64,000 bases of DNA from Actinoplanes palleronii (GCF_016862315.1 NZ_BOMS01000085.1:1-64000); one strand, 5' to 3'; numbered from the stretch's first letter, positions 1-9,122 are shown. Translations and numbers: made by a program. Notes: generated by a model from the sequence alone, not told the origin.

Positions 1-109
1 GGCGCCGAGCGCGGGGCTCCGCTGCTCCGTCGGCGTCGGCCAGCCGCGCCGACCGGGGCAGTGGCGGAGGTGGATGGGTGGGTGGGGAGGTGGGCTGGTG
101 TGGGTGGGG

Positions 110-1039
110 TCAGCGGTTGATGTCGGTGCCGGTTAGGGCGGTTAGGTCGGGGCGGGTGGGGGCGCCCTGGCAGTCGCCGGGGACCGTTACCGCGAAGGCG
201 CCGGCGGTGATCGCGGTGTGCAGGCGGGTGGTGGGTGGGGCGCCGGTCAGGCGGTCGGCCAGGTAGCCGGCCACGAAGGCGTCGCCGGCGCCGACCGGGT
301 CGATCACGGTTACCGGGAGGGCGTCGGCGGTGAGGCGGGTGCCGTCGATCAGGGCGGTGCAGCCCCGGGCGCCGTCCTTGATGATCACCTCGGTGGGGCC
401 GAGTGCGGCCAGGCCGGCGACCGGGTCGGTGGCGTCGGTGAGGATGGCGGCCTCGTCCGGGCCGGCGAACACCACGTCGGCCCGGGTGACCAGGTCGCGC
501 AGGATCGGGGCGGCGTCGGAGCGGGACCAGAGTTTGCTGCGGTAGTTGACGTCGATCGAGACCGGCACCCCGGCGGCCCGGGCGGCCTCGACGGCGGCGA
601 AGACGGTGGCGCGGGCGGTGTCGCTCAGGGCCGGGGTGATGCCGGTGATGTGCAGGATCCCGGCCGACTCCAGCTCGGACAGGGGCAGGTCGGCCGGGTT
701 CAGGTGGGAACCGGCGCTGCCGGCGCGGTGGTAGTCCGCGTGGATGAACTGGGCGGACCGCCGATAGCGGATCATCAGGCCGGTCGGTGACGCGTCGGGG
801 ACGGCCAGCACCCGTACGCCGGAGGAGCGCAGGCGGGCCGCGATCAGTGACCCGGCGGAGTCCGGGCCGAGGCGTCCGAGCCAGGTGGCGGACCCGCCGA
901 GACGGGCGACACCGACCGCGACGTTGCTCTCCGCCCCGCCGACCGCGAGGGTGAAACCGGGGGCGTGGTCGAGCGGGCCGATGCCGTCCGCCACGAAGAT
1001 CCCCATGGCCTCGCCGAGGGTGAACAGCCCGCCGCTCAC
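110..1039 (-). CDS. kdgK: PfkB-family sugar kinase, probable 2-keto-3-deoxygluconate kinase
   Basis: A 309-residue ribokinase-fold kinase that probably phosphorylates 2-keto-3-deoxygluconate (KDG) to KDPG in the cytoplasm. The substrate-side glycine motif GGAESNVAVGVARLG lies at residues 34-48. The C-terminal PfkB signature DPVGAGDAF is at 247-255, with Asp253 as the expected catalytic base. DVNYR (163-167) is also typical of KDG-type members. The GTG start at 1039 has a GGGGTG ribosome site about 7 bases upstream. The KDPG aldolase gene ends 34 bases upstream on the same strand, so the pair would carry out the last two steps of uronate/KDG breakdown. The assignment rests on this pairing; fructokinase-like specificity remains possible. 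Confidence 0.85.
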   Translation of the reverse strand: MSGGLFTLGEAMGIFVADGIGPLDHAPGFTLAVGGAESNVAVGVARLGGSATWLGRLGPDSAGSLIAARLRSSGVRVLAVPDASPTGLMIRYRRSAQFIHADYHRAGSAGSHLNPADLPLSELESAGILHITGITPALSDTARATVFAAVEAARAAGVPVSIDVNYRSKLWSRSDAAPILRDLVTRADVVFAGPDEAAILTDATDPVAGLAALGPTEVIIKDGARGCTALIDGTRLTADALPVTVIDPVGAGDAFVAGYLADRLTGAPPTTRLHTAITAGAFAVTVPGDCQGAPTRPDLTALTGTDINR

Positions 1040-1073
1040 CGGACACCCCGGACCGATGCCGAGCGAGGCGCGG

Positions 1074-1715
1074 TCACGAGCGGGCCTGGGCGACGGCGTC
1101 GACGGCGCGCTTGGCCCGGGCGGCGAGGGCGGTGAGGCTGCCGCCGGTGGCCGCGTCGCCGACCAGGGGGCCGCCCAGCCCGACCGCGGACGCGCCGGCG
1201 GTCAGCCAGGCGGTGATGTCGTCCAGGTTGATGCCGCCGGTGGGCAGGATGCGGACGTGCGGGAGGGGGCCGCGGAGGTCTTTCAGGTACGCCGGTGTCA
1301 GCCCTCCGGCCGGGAAGAGCTTGACCATCGGCGCCCCGGCGAGGTGGGCGCGGTAGACCTCGGTCGGGGTGTACGCCCCCGGGTAGCACGGCACGCTCTG
1401 CCCGGCGAGGGTGTCGAGCACCGGCGAGACCAGGAACGACGCGCCCGCGTCGACGGCCGCCCGGGCGTCGTCCGGTGTGAGCACGGTGCCGGCCCCGATG
1501 ATCGCGTCGGGTGGCAACCGGCGGCGCAGGGCGGCGATCGCGTCGAGGGCGCCCTGCGAGGTCAGGGTGACCTCCAGGGCGGTGATCCCGGCGGACACCA
1601 GCACGTCGGCGACGACGGAGAAGCCGCCCGCGGTCGGTGCCCGGAGGATGGCGACCAGGCCACTGTCGGCGATGGCCGCGGAGACGGGGTCGAGGGGGGT
1701 GCGAAGATCGGTCAC
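1074..1715 (-). CDS. eda: KDPG/KHG aldolase
   Basis: A 213-residue class I aldolase of the Eda family, which cleaves 2-keto-3-deoxy-6-phosphogluconate to pyruvate and glyceraldehyde 3-phosphate. The Schiff-base lysine is Lys132 in MVKLFPA. The N-terminal VAILR (21-25), the glutamate in ALEVT (Glu48) and GAGTVLT (74-80) are the expected TIM-barrel motifs. Length matches the family. The start is GTG at 1715. It is upstream of and co-directional with the KDG kinase, so kinase and aldolase are probably one transcript, with the aldolase translated first. No uronate isomerase or oxidoreductase is visible in the window, so the source of KDG is not shown. Confidence 0.9.
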   Translation of the reverse strand: MTDLRTPLDPVSAAIADSGLVAILRAPTAGGFSVVADVLVSAGITALEVTLTSQGALDAIAALRRRLPPDAIIGAGTVLTPDDARAAVDAGASFLVSPVLDTLAGQSVPCYPGAYTPTEVYRAHLAGAPMVKLFPAGGLTPAYLKDLRGPLPHVRILPTGGINLDDITAWLTAGASAVGLGGPLVGDAATGGSLTALAARAKRAVDAVAQARS

Positions 1716-1801
1716 GGGGTCGATCCTGCCCGATCCCCCGCCGCCGAGGCCAGCTACCGACGGCGGATTCCCATCACCGAAGGAAAGCGCATTCCCAGCG
1801 C

Positions 1802-2368
1802 TCAGGAGCGCTCCACCTCGGAACGTTTGAGGGCTGCACCGTTCTGCGGCCTCCGCCCGTTCAGGGAGTGCGGCCGCGCCGACGGCGGGGCGTCCTCGAT
1901 GCCCAGCTCCTCGCGGATCGCCGCCTCGAGCTGTTGCATGATCAGGGGCACCTGGGCGAGCAGCTCGCGGAAGTGGGTCTCCGGGCGGACCCCGGACACC
2001 CCGGCCGGGTTCATCGGCGCGTGCAGCCGCTCGAGTTGCAGGTGGACGGCGAGGGCCGCGCTGCGTACCGGGCCGGAGGCGAGCAGCCGGACCGGCATCA
2101 GGGCCGGGCTGATCTCGTCGGTGTAGGCGAGGGCGGACGGCGGCTTCTCGTCCGCCTCGAAGCTCAACCGCAGGCGCACGACCGACCGTTCGAAGGCGGC
2201 CAGCAAATCGACGTAGGCGGCCTTGCGCTCCTCATACCAGCGGCGGGTGCGCCGCCGCCGGCTCAGCAGAACGTTGTCACGGGCGGCGATGAACCGCACC
2301 GACGCGGCGCCGACCAGCGCGAACACGGCGGCCACGAGGGGCAGCCCCCACCACGGGATCTGAGACAC
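1802..2368 (-). CDS. Small membrane-anchored protein of unknown function
   Basis: A 188-residue protein I do not recognise. Residues 5-30 form one N-terminal transmembrane segment (IPWWGLPLVAAVFALVGAAS), followed by an Arg-rich cytoplasmic stretch (SRRRRTRRWYEERKAAY) that fits the positive-inside rule. The remainder is mainly helical with amphipathic segments. The start is GTG at 2368. There is no partner gene overlap: the KDPG aldolase starts 86 bases downstream, and the hybrid repressor gene ends 66 bases upstream. Actinomycetes carry many such single-pass proteins, and no enzymatic motif is visible. Confidence 0.65.
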   Translation of the reverse strand: MSQIPWWGLPLVAAVFALVGAASVRFIAARDNVLLSRRRRTRRWYEERKAAYVDLLAAFERSVVRLRLSFEADEKPPSALAYTDEISPALMPVRLLASGPVRSAALAVHLQLERLHAPMNPAGVSGVRPETHFRELLAQVPLIMQQLEAAIREELGIEDAPPSARPHSLNGRRPQNGAALKRSEVERS

Positions 2369-2434
2369 CCGCTAACCGTATCGACCCGGTGCCGGGCGGT
2401 CTGTCACCCACTCCCGAGGCATCGACGACCAGGG

Positions 2435-3316
2435 TCACCCGATCCAGACCTCGATCCCGTCCAGGATCCGGGCCAGGCCGAACTCGAAGAGCACGTTCAG
2501 ATCAAATGCGAAGTCCGGCGTACGCAGGAACAGCTCCTCGAACTGCGGCATCCGATGCTCCTCGACGAGCCGCCCGAACGCCGCACTCTGGGCGTCCATC
2601 CACTCGTCGTCGGTCAGCCCGGTGTCCCGCATCGCCACGGCTTCCGGCTCGAGCGCGCTGGCCACCCCGCGGACGAAGCTGAACAGCAGCACCTCGACGA
2701 GCATACGGTCGGTCACGGTCAGCCGGGTCCCGCCGAGCGAGCCCATCAGCCACTCGCCGAGGCGCATGGCGTTCGGGGTCATCTGCGGCCGGGTCAGCGA
2801 CATCGACACACCCAGCCAGGGGTGCCGCTGGAAGATGTCCCACAGCGCCCGGCCGCAGCCTTCCAGATCGGCCCGCCACGCGCCGGAGTACCGGGGCGGC
2901 ACGCGCAGCTCGCCGAGCGCCGCGTCGATCATCGCGAGTTCCAGGTCCTCCCGGCCGGGCACGTGCCGGTAGAGCGACATGGTGGCCACGCCGAGGTCGG
3001 CGGCGACCCGGCGCATGGACAGCTCGCCCATGCCGTGCTCGTCGGCGATCCGGATCGCGGCCACCACGATCCGCTCCGGGCTCAGGTCGGTGTCGCGCCG
3101 CGGGGCCGGCCCGGCGACCACGGTCCCGACGCCGGGCCGGGCCAGGGTCAGCCCCTCGTCGCGCAGCGCCGCGTGCGCCTTGGTGGCGGTCGCGATCGCC
3201 ACACCCCACTCCCGGGTGATCGCCCGCGCCGACGGCACCCGGTCGCCGGGGCGCAGCTCGCCGGCCTCGATCCGGCGCCGCAACTCCGCCACGATCCGCG
3301 TGTAGGCCGCCTCCAC
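2435..3316 (-). CDS. GntR-TetR hybrid transcriptional repressor
   Basis: A 293-residue regulator with two DNA-binding modules. Residues 1-70 are a GntR-type winged helix (YTRIVAELRRRIEAGELRPG, then DRVPSARAITREWGVAIATA). Residues about 78-130 are a TetR-type helix-turn-helix (ERIVVAAIRIADEHGMGELS, RRVAADLGVATMSLYRHV), followed by a TetR C-terminal ligand domain related to tetracycline-repressor class proteins. The start is GTG at 3316 with GGAGAGGTGGG upstream. It is transcribed divergently from an FAD monooxygenase, with a perfect inverted repeat between them. It therefore probably represses itself and the monooxygenase and is released by a small aromatic or drug-like ligand (inference). Confidence 0.85.
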   Translation of the reverse strand: MEAAYTRIVAELRRRIEAGELRPGDRVPSARAITREWGVAIATATKAHAALRDEGLTLARPGVGTVVAGPAPRRDTDLSPERIVVAAIRIADEHGMGELSMRRVAADLGVATMSLYRHVPGREDLELAMIDAALGELRVPPRYSGAWRADLEGCGRALWDIFQRHPWLGVSMSLTRPQMTPNAMRLGEWLMGSLGGTRLTVTDRMLVEVLLFSFVRGVASALEPEAVAMRDTGLTDDEWMDAQSAAFGRLVEEHRMPQFEELFLRTPDFAFDLNVLFEFGLARILDGIEVWIG

Positions 3317-3342
3317 CTAGTACACCCACCTCTCCGTACTAG
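3317..3342. promoter_or_regulatory. Inverted repeat, probable operator of the GntR-TetR hybrid
   Basis: CTAGTAC (3317-3323) and GTACTAG (3336-3342) are perfect inverse complements separated by 12 bases, directly before the regulator's GTG start. Related GTAC-containing half-sites (TAGTAC at 3382-3387 and GTAC near 3402) recur on the monooxygenase side of the same intergenic region. Operator function is inferred from symmetry and position. Confidence 0.6.
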
Positions 3343-3419
3343 TGCAGTTTGCCCTGCTGGGAGAACCGCGCTTAGCGTGCATAGTACATCGATATACAGA
3401 GTACGCAGGGGGCGGGGAA

Positions 3420-4652
3420 ATGCGGGTACTGATTTCCGGGAGCAGCATCGCCGGGCCGGCGTGTGCGTTCTGGCTGCACCAGGCCGGCGCCGAGGTGACC
3501 GTGGTGGAGAAGGCCCGGGCGCCGCGGCCGGGCGGGCACGCGGTGGACGTGCGCGGCGTGGCCCGGCGGATCGTCGAGGCGATGGGTGTCCGGGAGGCGA
3601 TCCGGGCCCGGCAGGTGGACGAGCGGGGCATCGCGCTCGTCGACCGGAACAACCGGCCGTTCGGCAAGCTGCCCGCCACCGCGTTCGGCGGCGAGGGCAT
3701 GATCGCCGAGATCGAGATCGCCCGGGGTGACCTCGCCGAGGTGCTGCGCGAGGCGACCGAGGACGTCGCCGACTACCGGTACGGCGACCGGATCACCGCG
3801 CTGGCCCAGGACCCGACCGGCGTCGACGTCACGTTCGCGAGCGGCACCACCGGCCGGTACGACGTGGTGCTCGGCGCCGACGGCGTGCACTCCGGGGTCC
3901 GCGCGCTGGCCTTCGGCCCGGAGACGGACTACGTGCGCCACCTCGGGGCCTACTCGGCGTACTTCACCGTGGCCGATCCGGGCGACCTGGACCACTGGGC
4001 GCTGATGTACAACGAGCCGGGCCGGGTCGCCCTGCTCCGGCCGGAGCGCGGCGGCACCGCCAAGGCCGGGCTCTCCTTCCGGGAGTCGTCACCCGGTTTC
4101 GCCCGGCTCACCCGGGACGAGGAGCTGCGGCTGGTCGCCGAGCGGATGGCCGGCGCCGGCTGGAAGATCCCGGGGCTGCTGGCACAGATGCCGGACGCGC
4201 CGGACTTCTTCTTCGACGCGATCAGCCAGGTCCGGGTGCCGCGCTGGTGGCGGGGCCGGGTCGCCCTGGTCGGCGACGCCGGGTACTGCGGGTCGCCGCT
4301 CGCCGGGCTGGGCACCAGCCTGAGCCTGACCGGGGCGTACGTGCTGGCCGGCGAGCTGGCCACCCGGCCCGATCCGGAGTCGGCGTTCGCGGCGTACCAG
4401 GACGTGATGGCCGACTACGTGGCGTCCGGGTTGGAGCTGCCGCCGGGCGGGATGTCCGGTTTCGCGCCGAACAGCCGGCTGATGATCCGGGCCCGCGGGC
4501 TGTCCTTCGGGATGATCAGCCGATGGCCGATGCGGCAGCTCGTGGCGAAACAGTTCGGCAAGGCCGACGCGATCACCCTGAAGGACTACGCGCTGGGCGC
4601 GACCCGGTTGCCCGACCGGGCCGTCACTCCAGGTACGCCAGCCCGTCGATGA
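3420..4652 (+). CDS. FAD-dependent monooxygenase (aromatic hydroxylase type)
   Basis: A 410-residue group A flavin monooxygenase, expected to hydroxylate an aromatic or polyketide-like substrate with NAD(P)H and O2. The N-terminal dinucleotide fold is MRVLISGSSIAGPACAF (a GxSxxGPA variant of GxGxxG). The middle motif GADGVHSGVR contacts FAD/NADPH, and the C-terminal GDAGYCGSPLAGLG is the FAD-ribose GD motif. The ATG at 3420 follows GCAGGGGGCGGGG, so in-frame codons upstream of it are unlikely to be used. It is divergent from the hybrid repressor, which suggests ligand-induced detoxification. Its last 29 bases overlap antisense with the 3' end of the amidase gene. The substrate cannot be read from sequence. 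Confidence 0.85.
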   Translation: MRVLISGSSIAGPACAFWLHQAGAEVTVVEKARAPRPGGHAVDVRGVARRIVEAMGVREAIRARQVDERGIALVDRNNRPFGKLPATAFGGEGMIAEIEIARGDLAEVLREATEDVADYRYGDRITALAQDPTGVDVTFASGTTGRYDVVLGADGVHSGVRALAFGPETDYVRHLGAYSAYFTVADPGDLDHWALMYNEPGRVALLRPERGGTAKAGLSFRESSPGFARLTRDEELRLVAERMAGAGWKIPGLLAQMPDAPDFFFDAISQVRVPRWWRGRVALVGDAGYCGSPLAGLGTSLSLTGAYVLAGELATRPDPESAFAAYQDVMADYVASGLELPPGGMSGFAPNSRLMIRARGLSFGMISRWPMRQLVAKQFGKADAITLKDYALGATRLPDRAVTPGTPARR

Positions 4653-6669
4653 TCACTCCCGGACGTCCGGCCGTGCCCTCCGGCTCCACCCGGACGGTGT
4701 GCTGCCCGGCGTCGGTCCACGAGCGGGCCCAGATCACCCGGCGGTAGACCGGTGCGGTCGCGTGCGTGTCGGCGTACCCCTGGAAGTCGCCGTCGACGTA
4801 GACCTTGACCCGGCCCGAGTTCGTCGTCCGGCCCACCACCAGGCCCGCGGAGCTGCCGGTGAACGTCCAGCTCAACGACGACGCGTCGGTCGCGGCGGCG
4901 GCTGCCGCGCCGCCGAGATGGCCTGGGTCCGGGCGGTCCCGCCAGCTTCCGGTCCGCACGGCCTCGGTCTCCTGCAACACCCCAGGGGTACGACTGACCG
5001 CCGCGGCACGCTCGTTGCCCGCGTGGTCGGTCGCCGTGACCGTCCAGGTGCTCTCCTCGCCGACCCGGGCCGTACCCGTCAGGCTCTTGATGCTCCCGGC
5101 CAGCGCGGCCTCGCTCGCGCCGGCCACGGTGACCCCCCGCAACCCGGCGGGATCGGTGGCCGACCAGCTCAGCCGGACCGGCGCGGTGACACCGACCGTC
5201 CCGCCGGTGATCGTGGCCCGCGGCAGGCCGGTGAAGTCCGGCGGCGTCGCGTCCGCCACCACCTGGACCGTGGCGGTCGCGGTCCGGCCGGAGAGGTGCA
5301 CGGCCTGGACCGCGACGGTGTGCTCGCCGGGTTCCAGGGTGAGGTTCGCGAGCCGGAAGCCGTTGGCCCGGGACAGCGCGAGCTTGCCGTCCACGTAGAC
5401 GTCGAACCGGTTGATCATCCGGCTCGAGGTGATCAGGTCCCAGAGCGGGCGGAGCGCGCCCTGGGTCCAGTAGGTGCCGGACCAGAGCCAGGCGCCGGAG
5501 AGCTTCCGGAAGGCCAGGCTGCTCGGCGCCGCGCCGGCCAGGCTCCGGATCGACGGGAGCTGGGCGTAGAGCGCCTTGCCGGGGCACTCGGTGAGGCCGG
5601 CGTCGCGGTGCCCGGAGATCCGGTTCAGCAGCACCCGGCGGCCGGCGGTGAATTTCGGGCTGCCGCCGGAGACCATCGTGGTCCGCCCGGCCGGCGCGTT
5701 GCCGTCACCGCCCAGCTTGTACGCCGCGAGCTGGGCCACCGACAGCCGCGCCGCCGCCGGGATGGCCACCGAGCGGAAGTCGCCGATCACCGCGACCGCG
5801 CTGGCGTTGCTGTTGAAGCCCAGGGTGTGCGCGCCGAGCACGTTGTGGGTGACGCCGCCGCCACGCCCCTCGAAGATCGTGCCGCACTTGTCGACCAGGA
5901 AGTTGTAGCCGACGTCGTTCCAGCCCTTGCTCTTCACCTGGTAGGCCTGGATGCCGCGGACGATGCTGGTCGAGGTCTTGCAGCTGTAGTTGTTGCCGGT
6001 CGCGGTGTGGTGCACGAAGAACACCTCGACGTCACCGGTGTAGCTCGGCGACTCCTTGACGATCCGTTCGTTCGCGCCCCAGGCGGCCCGGGTCAGCATC
6101 TTCGGCACCGGGCGGGCCGGGATCTCGACGCCGGCCTTCCGGCGAGGTTTCTCGAACGCTGCGGGTGTCATCGCCGCCGACGAGGAGGAGGTCGCGTCCG
6201 GGTTGATCAGGTCGACGCGCATCCCGGCCGGCAGCGCCCGCGCCCCGCTTCCGGTGATCACCCGGGCCTGCACCCCGGTCGACGGGCCGACCCAGAGCGG
6301 GTCGCTCGCACCCCGGACGCCCGGGCCCTCGGCGCCACCGGACTCGTCCGGCGCGTCGGTCTCCAGCACCTGCCACGGCGTCCAGGTCCCGGTGCCGGAC
6401 GGCCGGGTCCGCACCTCGATCGTCCCGGCCGCGACCGCCTTCGGGTCGTCCCAGGTCACGCCGACCAGGCTGAACCGCGCGGTGTCCCGCTCCGGCAGCT
6501 CGGCGATCTCCGCGCGGCCGCCCGAGGACTCCGCGACCAGGCGCATCCCGGCCGGGAAGGCGAACGTCTGCAGCAGCGGGACCGGGCGGGACGGGGTGAG
6601 ACCGACGATGGCGAGTGCCACCGCCGGGGTGGCGGCGACCATGGCGGCGACGAGACGGTTCCGGCGCAT
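4624..6669 (-). CDS. Secreted N-acetylmuramoyl-L-alanine amidase / PGRP-domain protein
   Basis: A 681-residue exported protein expected to cleave the amide between MurNAc and L-alanine in peptidoglycan. An N-terminal signal segment (MRRNRLVAAMVAATPAVALAI) is followed by about 150 residues of uncertain fold. The amidase_2/PGRP domain lies at about 185-375: FFVHHTAT gives the first zinc histidine, and GHRDAGLTECPG gives the second histidine and the cysteine. The C-terminal 300 residues look like Ig-like or sandwich repeats, including an Asp/Thr-rich Ig fold near TPPDFTGLPRATITG. I chose ATG 6669 over the GTG at 6690 because GGGGGAG sits about 8 bases upstream of it. The 3' end overlaps the opposing monooxygenase gene by 29 bases. 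Confidence 0.88.
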   Translation of the reverse strand: MRRNRLVAAMVAATPAVALAIVGLTPSRPVPLLQTFAFPAGMRLVAESSGGRAEIAELPERDTARFSLVGVTWDDPKAVAAGTIEVRTRPSGTGTWTPWQVLETDAPDESGGAEGPGVRGASDPLWVGPSTGVQARVITGSGARALPAGMRVDLINPDATSSSSAAMTPAAFEKPRRKAGVEIPARPVPKMLTRAAWGANERIVKESPSYTGDVEVFFVHHTATGNNYSCKTSTSIVRGIQAYQVKSKGWNDVGYNFLVDKCGTIFEGRGGGVTHNVLGAHTLGFNSNASAVAVIGDFRSVAIPAAARLSVAQLAAYKLGGDGNAPAGRTTMVSGGSPKFTAGRRVLLNRISGHRDAGLTECPGKALYAQLPSIRSLAGAAPSSLAFRKLSGAWLWSGTYWTQGALRPLWDLITSSRMINRFDVYVDGKLALSRANGFRLANLTLEPGEHTVAVQAVHLSGRTATATVQVVADATPPDFTGLPRATITGGTVGVTAPVRLSWSATDPAGLRGVTVAGASEAALAGSIKSLTGTARVGEESTWTVTATDHAGNERAAAVSRTPGVLQETEAVRTGSWRDRPDPGHLGGAAAAAATDASSLSWTFTGSSAGLVVGRTTNSGRVKVYVDGDFQGYADTHATAPVYRRVIWARSWTDAGQHTVRVEPEGTAGRPGVIIDGLAYLE

Positions 6670-6788
6670 GCGAGAAGCTCCCCCAGCCACCGGCGGAAGG
6701 GGTCATTTCGGGATGCAACCGGCGACCAACTGACACCTTGCCGGGGACGCGAGTGGCCTGTGATGAGTTCCGTGAAAAAGCCTCGGAC

Positions 6789-7424
6789 TTATCCGGCTTT
6801 CTGCTGATGCCGGGCCTGCTCCACCAGACCGGCGATCATCCAGTCGGCGATCGCGGGGAATTCCAGCGGCCCGCCACCGCCCTCGATCAGCGCCTTCCGC
6901 AGGAACGGGAAGTTTCCGCTGGTCACGGCCGCCCCGATGTCCACCGCGGCCAGCGCCGGATCACTCGTCAGCTCACCGGTCACGTAGGACGCCACGAACC
7001 CGGTGAACAGCCCGAGCAACGTCATCTTGGTGATGCCGGGAAGACCGGCCGGCTCCAGCGCGCGCAGCCCGTGCTCCAGGAAACCGAGCAGGTTGCGGCC
7101 GGTCAGCCGGCGGCCGCCGAGCACACCGGGCAGCCACGGGTGGGCCCGCATCAGGTCGCGCTGCATGACCAGCAGCGCCAGCACGTCGGCCCGCCAGTCG
7201 CCGGTGACCCGGGGCGGGACCGGCTCGCCGGCCACCCGGTCCACCATCAGGTCGATCAGGTGCTCCCGGTCCGGCACGTACGTGTAGAGCGACATCGCGC
7301 CCGCGCCGACCTCGGTGGCGACCCGGCGCATGGTCACCGCCTCCAGCCCGTCGGTATCCGCGACGGTCACCGCCGCGGTCACCACCTGGTCACGCGTGTA
7401 CGCCGGTGGACGCCCTCGCGGCAT
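6789..7424 (-). CDS. TetR-family transcriptional regulator
   Basis: A 211-residue repressor. The N-terminal helix-turn-helix is at about residues 10-55 (TRDQVVTAAVTVADTDGLEA, RRVATEVGAGAMSLYTYV), followed by a TetR_C-type ligand domain. ATG at 7424 is preceded by AGGAGG, so the longer in-frame extension upstream is rejected. It is transcribed divergently from the CocE/NonD hydrolase with 54 bases between start codons, and probably controls that gene and itself. The inducer is unknown. Confidence 0.88.
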   Translation of the reverse strand: MPRGRPPAYTRDQVVTAAVTVADTDGLEAVTMRRVATEVGAGAMSLYTYVPDREHLIDLMVDRVAGEPVPPRVTGDWRADVLALLVMQRDLMRAHPWLPGVLGGRRLTGRNLLGFLEHGLRALEPAGLPGITKMTLLGLFTGFVASYVTGELTSDPALAAVDIGAAVTSGNFPFLRKALIEGGGGPLEFPAIADWMIAGLVEQARHQQKAG

Positions 7425-7445
7425 GACGTTCCTCCTGGTAATCTT

Positions 7446-7462
7446 TTTGGTACAACGTACGG
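7446..7462. promoter_or_regulatory. Possible TetR operator between divergent genes
   Basis: GTAC (7450-7453), AAC, GTAC (7457-7460) forms a short symmetric element within the 54-base region between the TetR gene and the hydrolase gene. It is short and could be chance; position is the main support. Confidence 0.3.
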
Positions 7463-7478
7463 GAAAGGGGTTTGATCG

Positions 7479-9062
7479 ATGCGCGACCTGCCCTGGCTCC
7501 TCCGCCTGATGCGACGGCGGACCCGCAAGGGTCCCGCCGCACGGTACGACGTCCGCTGGGATCCGGCCGTGCCGGTGCCCGGCGCCGACGGCGATCCGAT
7601 GCTCACCGACCACTACGCCCCGACCACCTCCGAACCCTGCCCGACCGTCCTGCTCCGCGCGCCGTACATCCGCGGCGGCTTCCCCTGGAACTACCTCTAC
7701 GGTGCCCTCGTCGCCGAGCAGGGTTTCCACGTGCTGCTGCAGAGCAGCCGTGGCACCGGCGGGTCCGGCGGTGAGTTCGCCGCCTGGAGCAACGAGGCCC
7801 GCGACGGTCAGGCCGCCGTGGAGTGGATCCGCAAGCAGGACTTCTTCAACGGTGACCTCTACACGCTCGGCCCGAGTTACCTGGCCTACAGCCAGCTAGC
7901 CCTGGCCGCCGCGCCGCCGCCGGAGTGGCGCGGCGCGGTCGCCCAGGTCGGCGTGATCGATCCGTACCGGTTCTTCTGGCCCGGCGGGCGGTTCGCCCTG
8001 GAGCGTTCGCTGGTCGGCGGCCTCGGCCTGTTCAGCCAGGCCCGGACGTTCCGGGCCAACCTCGGTGCGGTCGTGCGCCTGCAGATGCGGCTCAGCGGGA
8101 TGCTGCGCCGCACCCCGCTGATCAGCACGTATCCCGCGCTGTTCGGCGGCCGTCGCCCGGAGTTCGAGAACTGGCTGACCAGCCCGTCGCCGGACGACCC
8201 GTACTGGGCGGGCGCCGGCGTCGGCGCGGCCGCGGCGGCGCTGCCGGTCCCGGTCAGCCTCTGCACCGGCTGGCACGACCTGGCCACCGACCAGGTGATC
8301 GAGCTCTACCAGCGGCGCCGGGACGCGGGCCACGAGGTGGATCTGCTGATCGGTCCGTGGACGCACACCAACGCGCTGGAGCGCGGCTGGGCGGAGGTGT
8401 TCGGCCAGGCGATGCGGCGGATGCGCGGCGAGTCACCGCCGCTGCCGGTCCGGGTGCACGTCGGTGGCGCCGACGAGTGGCGCGATCTGCCCGATTGGCC
8501 GCCGCCCGGCGTCCGCCCGCGGCGGTTCCACCTGGGTCCGGGTTCGCTCACCGCCCTTCCGGGTCAGGGTTCGACCACTTTCCGGTACGACCCGGAGCAC
8601 CCGACCCCGTCCATCGGCGGCGCCCTGCAATCGCCCACACAGGGCACCCGGGACATGGCGAAACTCGAAGAGCGCGACGACGTGCTGCTGTTCACGTCCG
8701 CCCCGCTCGACGAGGCGGTCGAGGTGATGGGTCCGGTGCAGACCGAGTTCGACGCGTCGACCAGCGCGGCCAGCGGCGACCTGTTCGCCCGGCTCTGCGA
8801 CGTCGACCCTGCCGGCCGGTCGGTCAACGTGTGCGACGGGCTGGCCGGGATCACGGCCGACGGCCGGACCGTGGTGACGATGGGCTCGGCGGCACACCGG
8901 TTCCGGGCCGGGCACCGGATCCGGCTGCTCGTGGCCGGTGGGGCGTACCCGCGCTGGCTGCGCAACTACGGCACCGGCGAGCCGCCGGCCACCGCCACCC
9001 GGATGGTCCCCACCGAGACCACGGTGGAGCACAGTTCAGTATTGATGATCACTGTGGTTTAG
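7479..9062 (+). CDS. CocE/NonD-family serine hydrolase
   Basis: A 527-residue alpha/beta hydrolase of the X-Pro dipeptidyl-peptidase/cocaine esterase class, which hydrolyses acyl esters, amides or N-terminal peptides. The nucleophile is Ser133 in LGPSYLAYS (the family's GxSYxG elbow with its last glycine changed to alanine). RGTGGSGG (91-98) is the family's conserved loop. WHDLATD and GPWTHTN are candidate sites for the acid and histidine. The last 200 residues form the usual jelly-roll domain. No signal peptide is visible, so it is probably cytoplasmic. The ATG at 7479 has GGAAAGGGG 7-8 bases upstream. It is likely controlled by the divergent TetR. Confidence 0.87.
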   Translation: MRDLPWLLRLMRRRTRKGPAARYDVRWDPAVPVPGADGDPMLTDHYAPTTSEPCPTVLLRAPYIRGGFPWNYLYGALVAEQGFHVLLQSSRGTGGSGGEFAAWSNEARDGQAAVEWIRKQDFFNGDLYTLGPSYLAYSQLALAAAPPPEWRGAVAQVGVIDPYRFFWPGGRFALERSLVGGLGLFSQARTFRANLGAVVRLQMRLSGMLRRTPLISTYPALFGGRRPEFENWLTSPSPDDPYWAGAGVGAAAAALPVPVSLCTGWHDLATDQVIELYQRRRDAGHEVDLLIGPWTHTNALERGWAEVFGQAMRRMRGESPPLPVRVHVGGADEWRDLPDWPPPGVRPRRFHLGPGSLTALPGQGSTTFRYDPEHPTPSIGGALQSPTQGTRDMAKLEERDDVLLFTSAPLDEAVEVMGPVQTEFDASTSAASGDLFARLCDVDPAGRSVNVCDGLAGITADGRTVVTMGSAAHRFRAGHRIRLLVAGGAYPRWLRNYGTGEPPATATRMVPTETTVEHSSVLMITVV

Positions 9063-9122
9063 CGGCTCGGAGCCGTGGGGTACAGGGTCGCCGCCCCATC
9101 CCCACGGCTTCGAGGAGTATCC

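Noticed and set aside
1-109. Possible 3' end of a gene at the left edge of the window.
   Set aside because: The open frame is short and of low complexity (Gly/Val/Trp); nothing can be supported.
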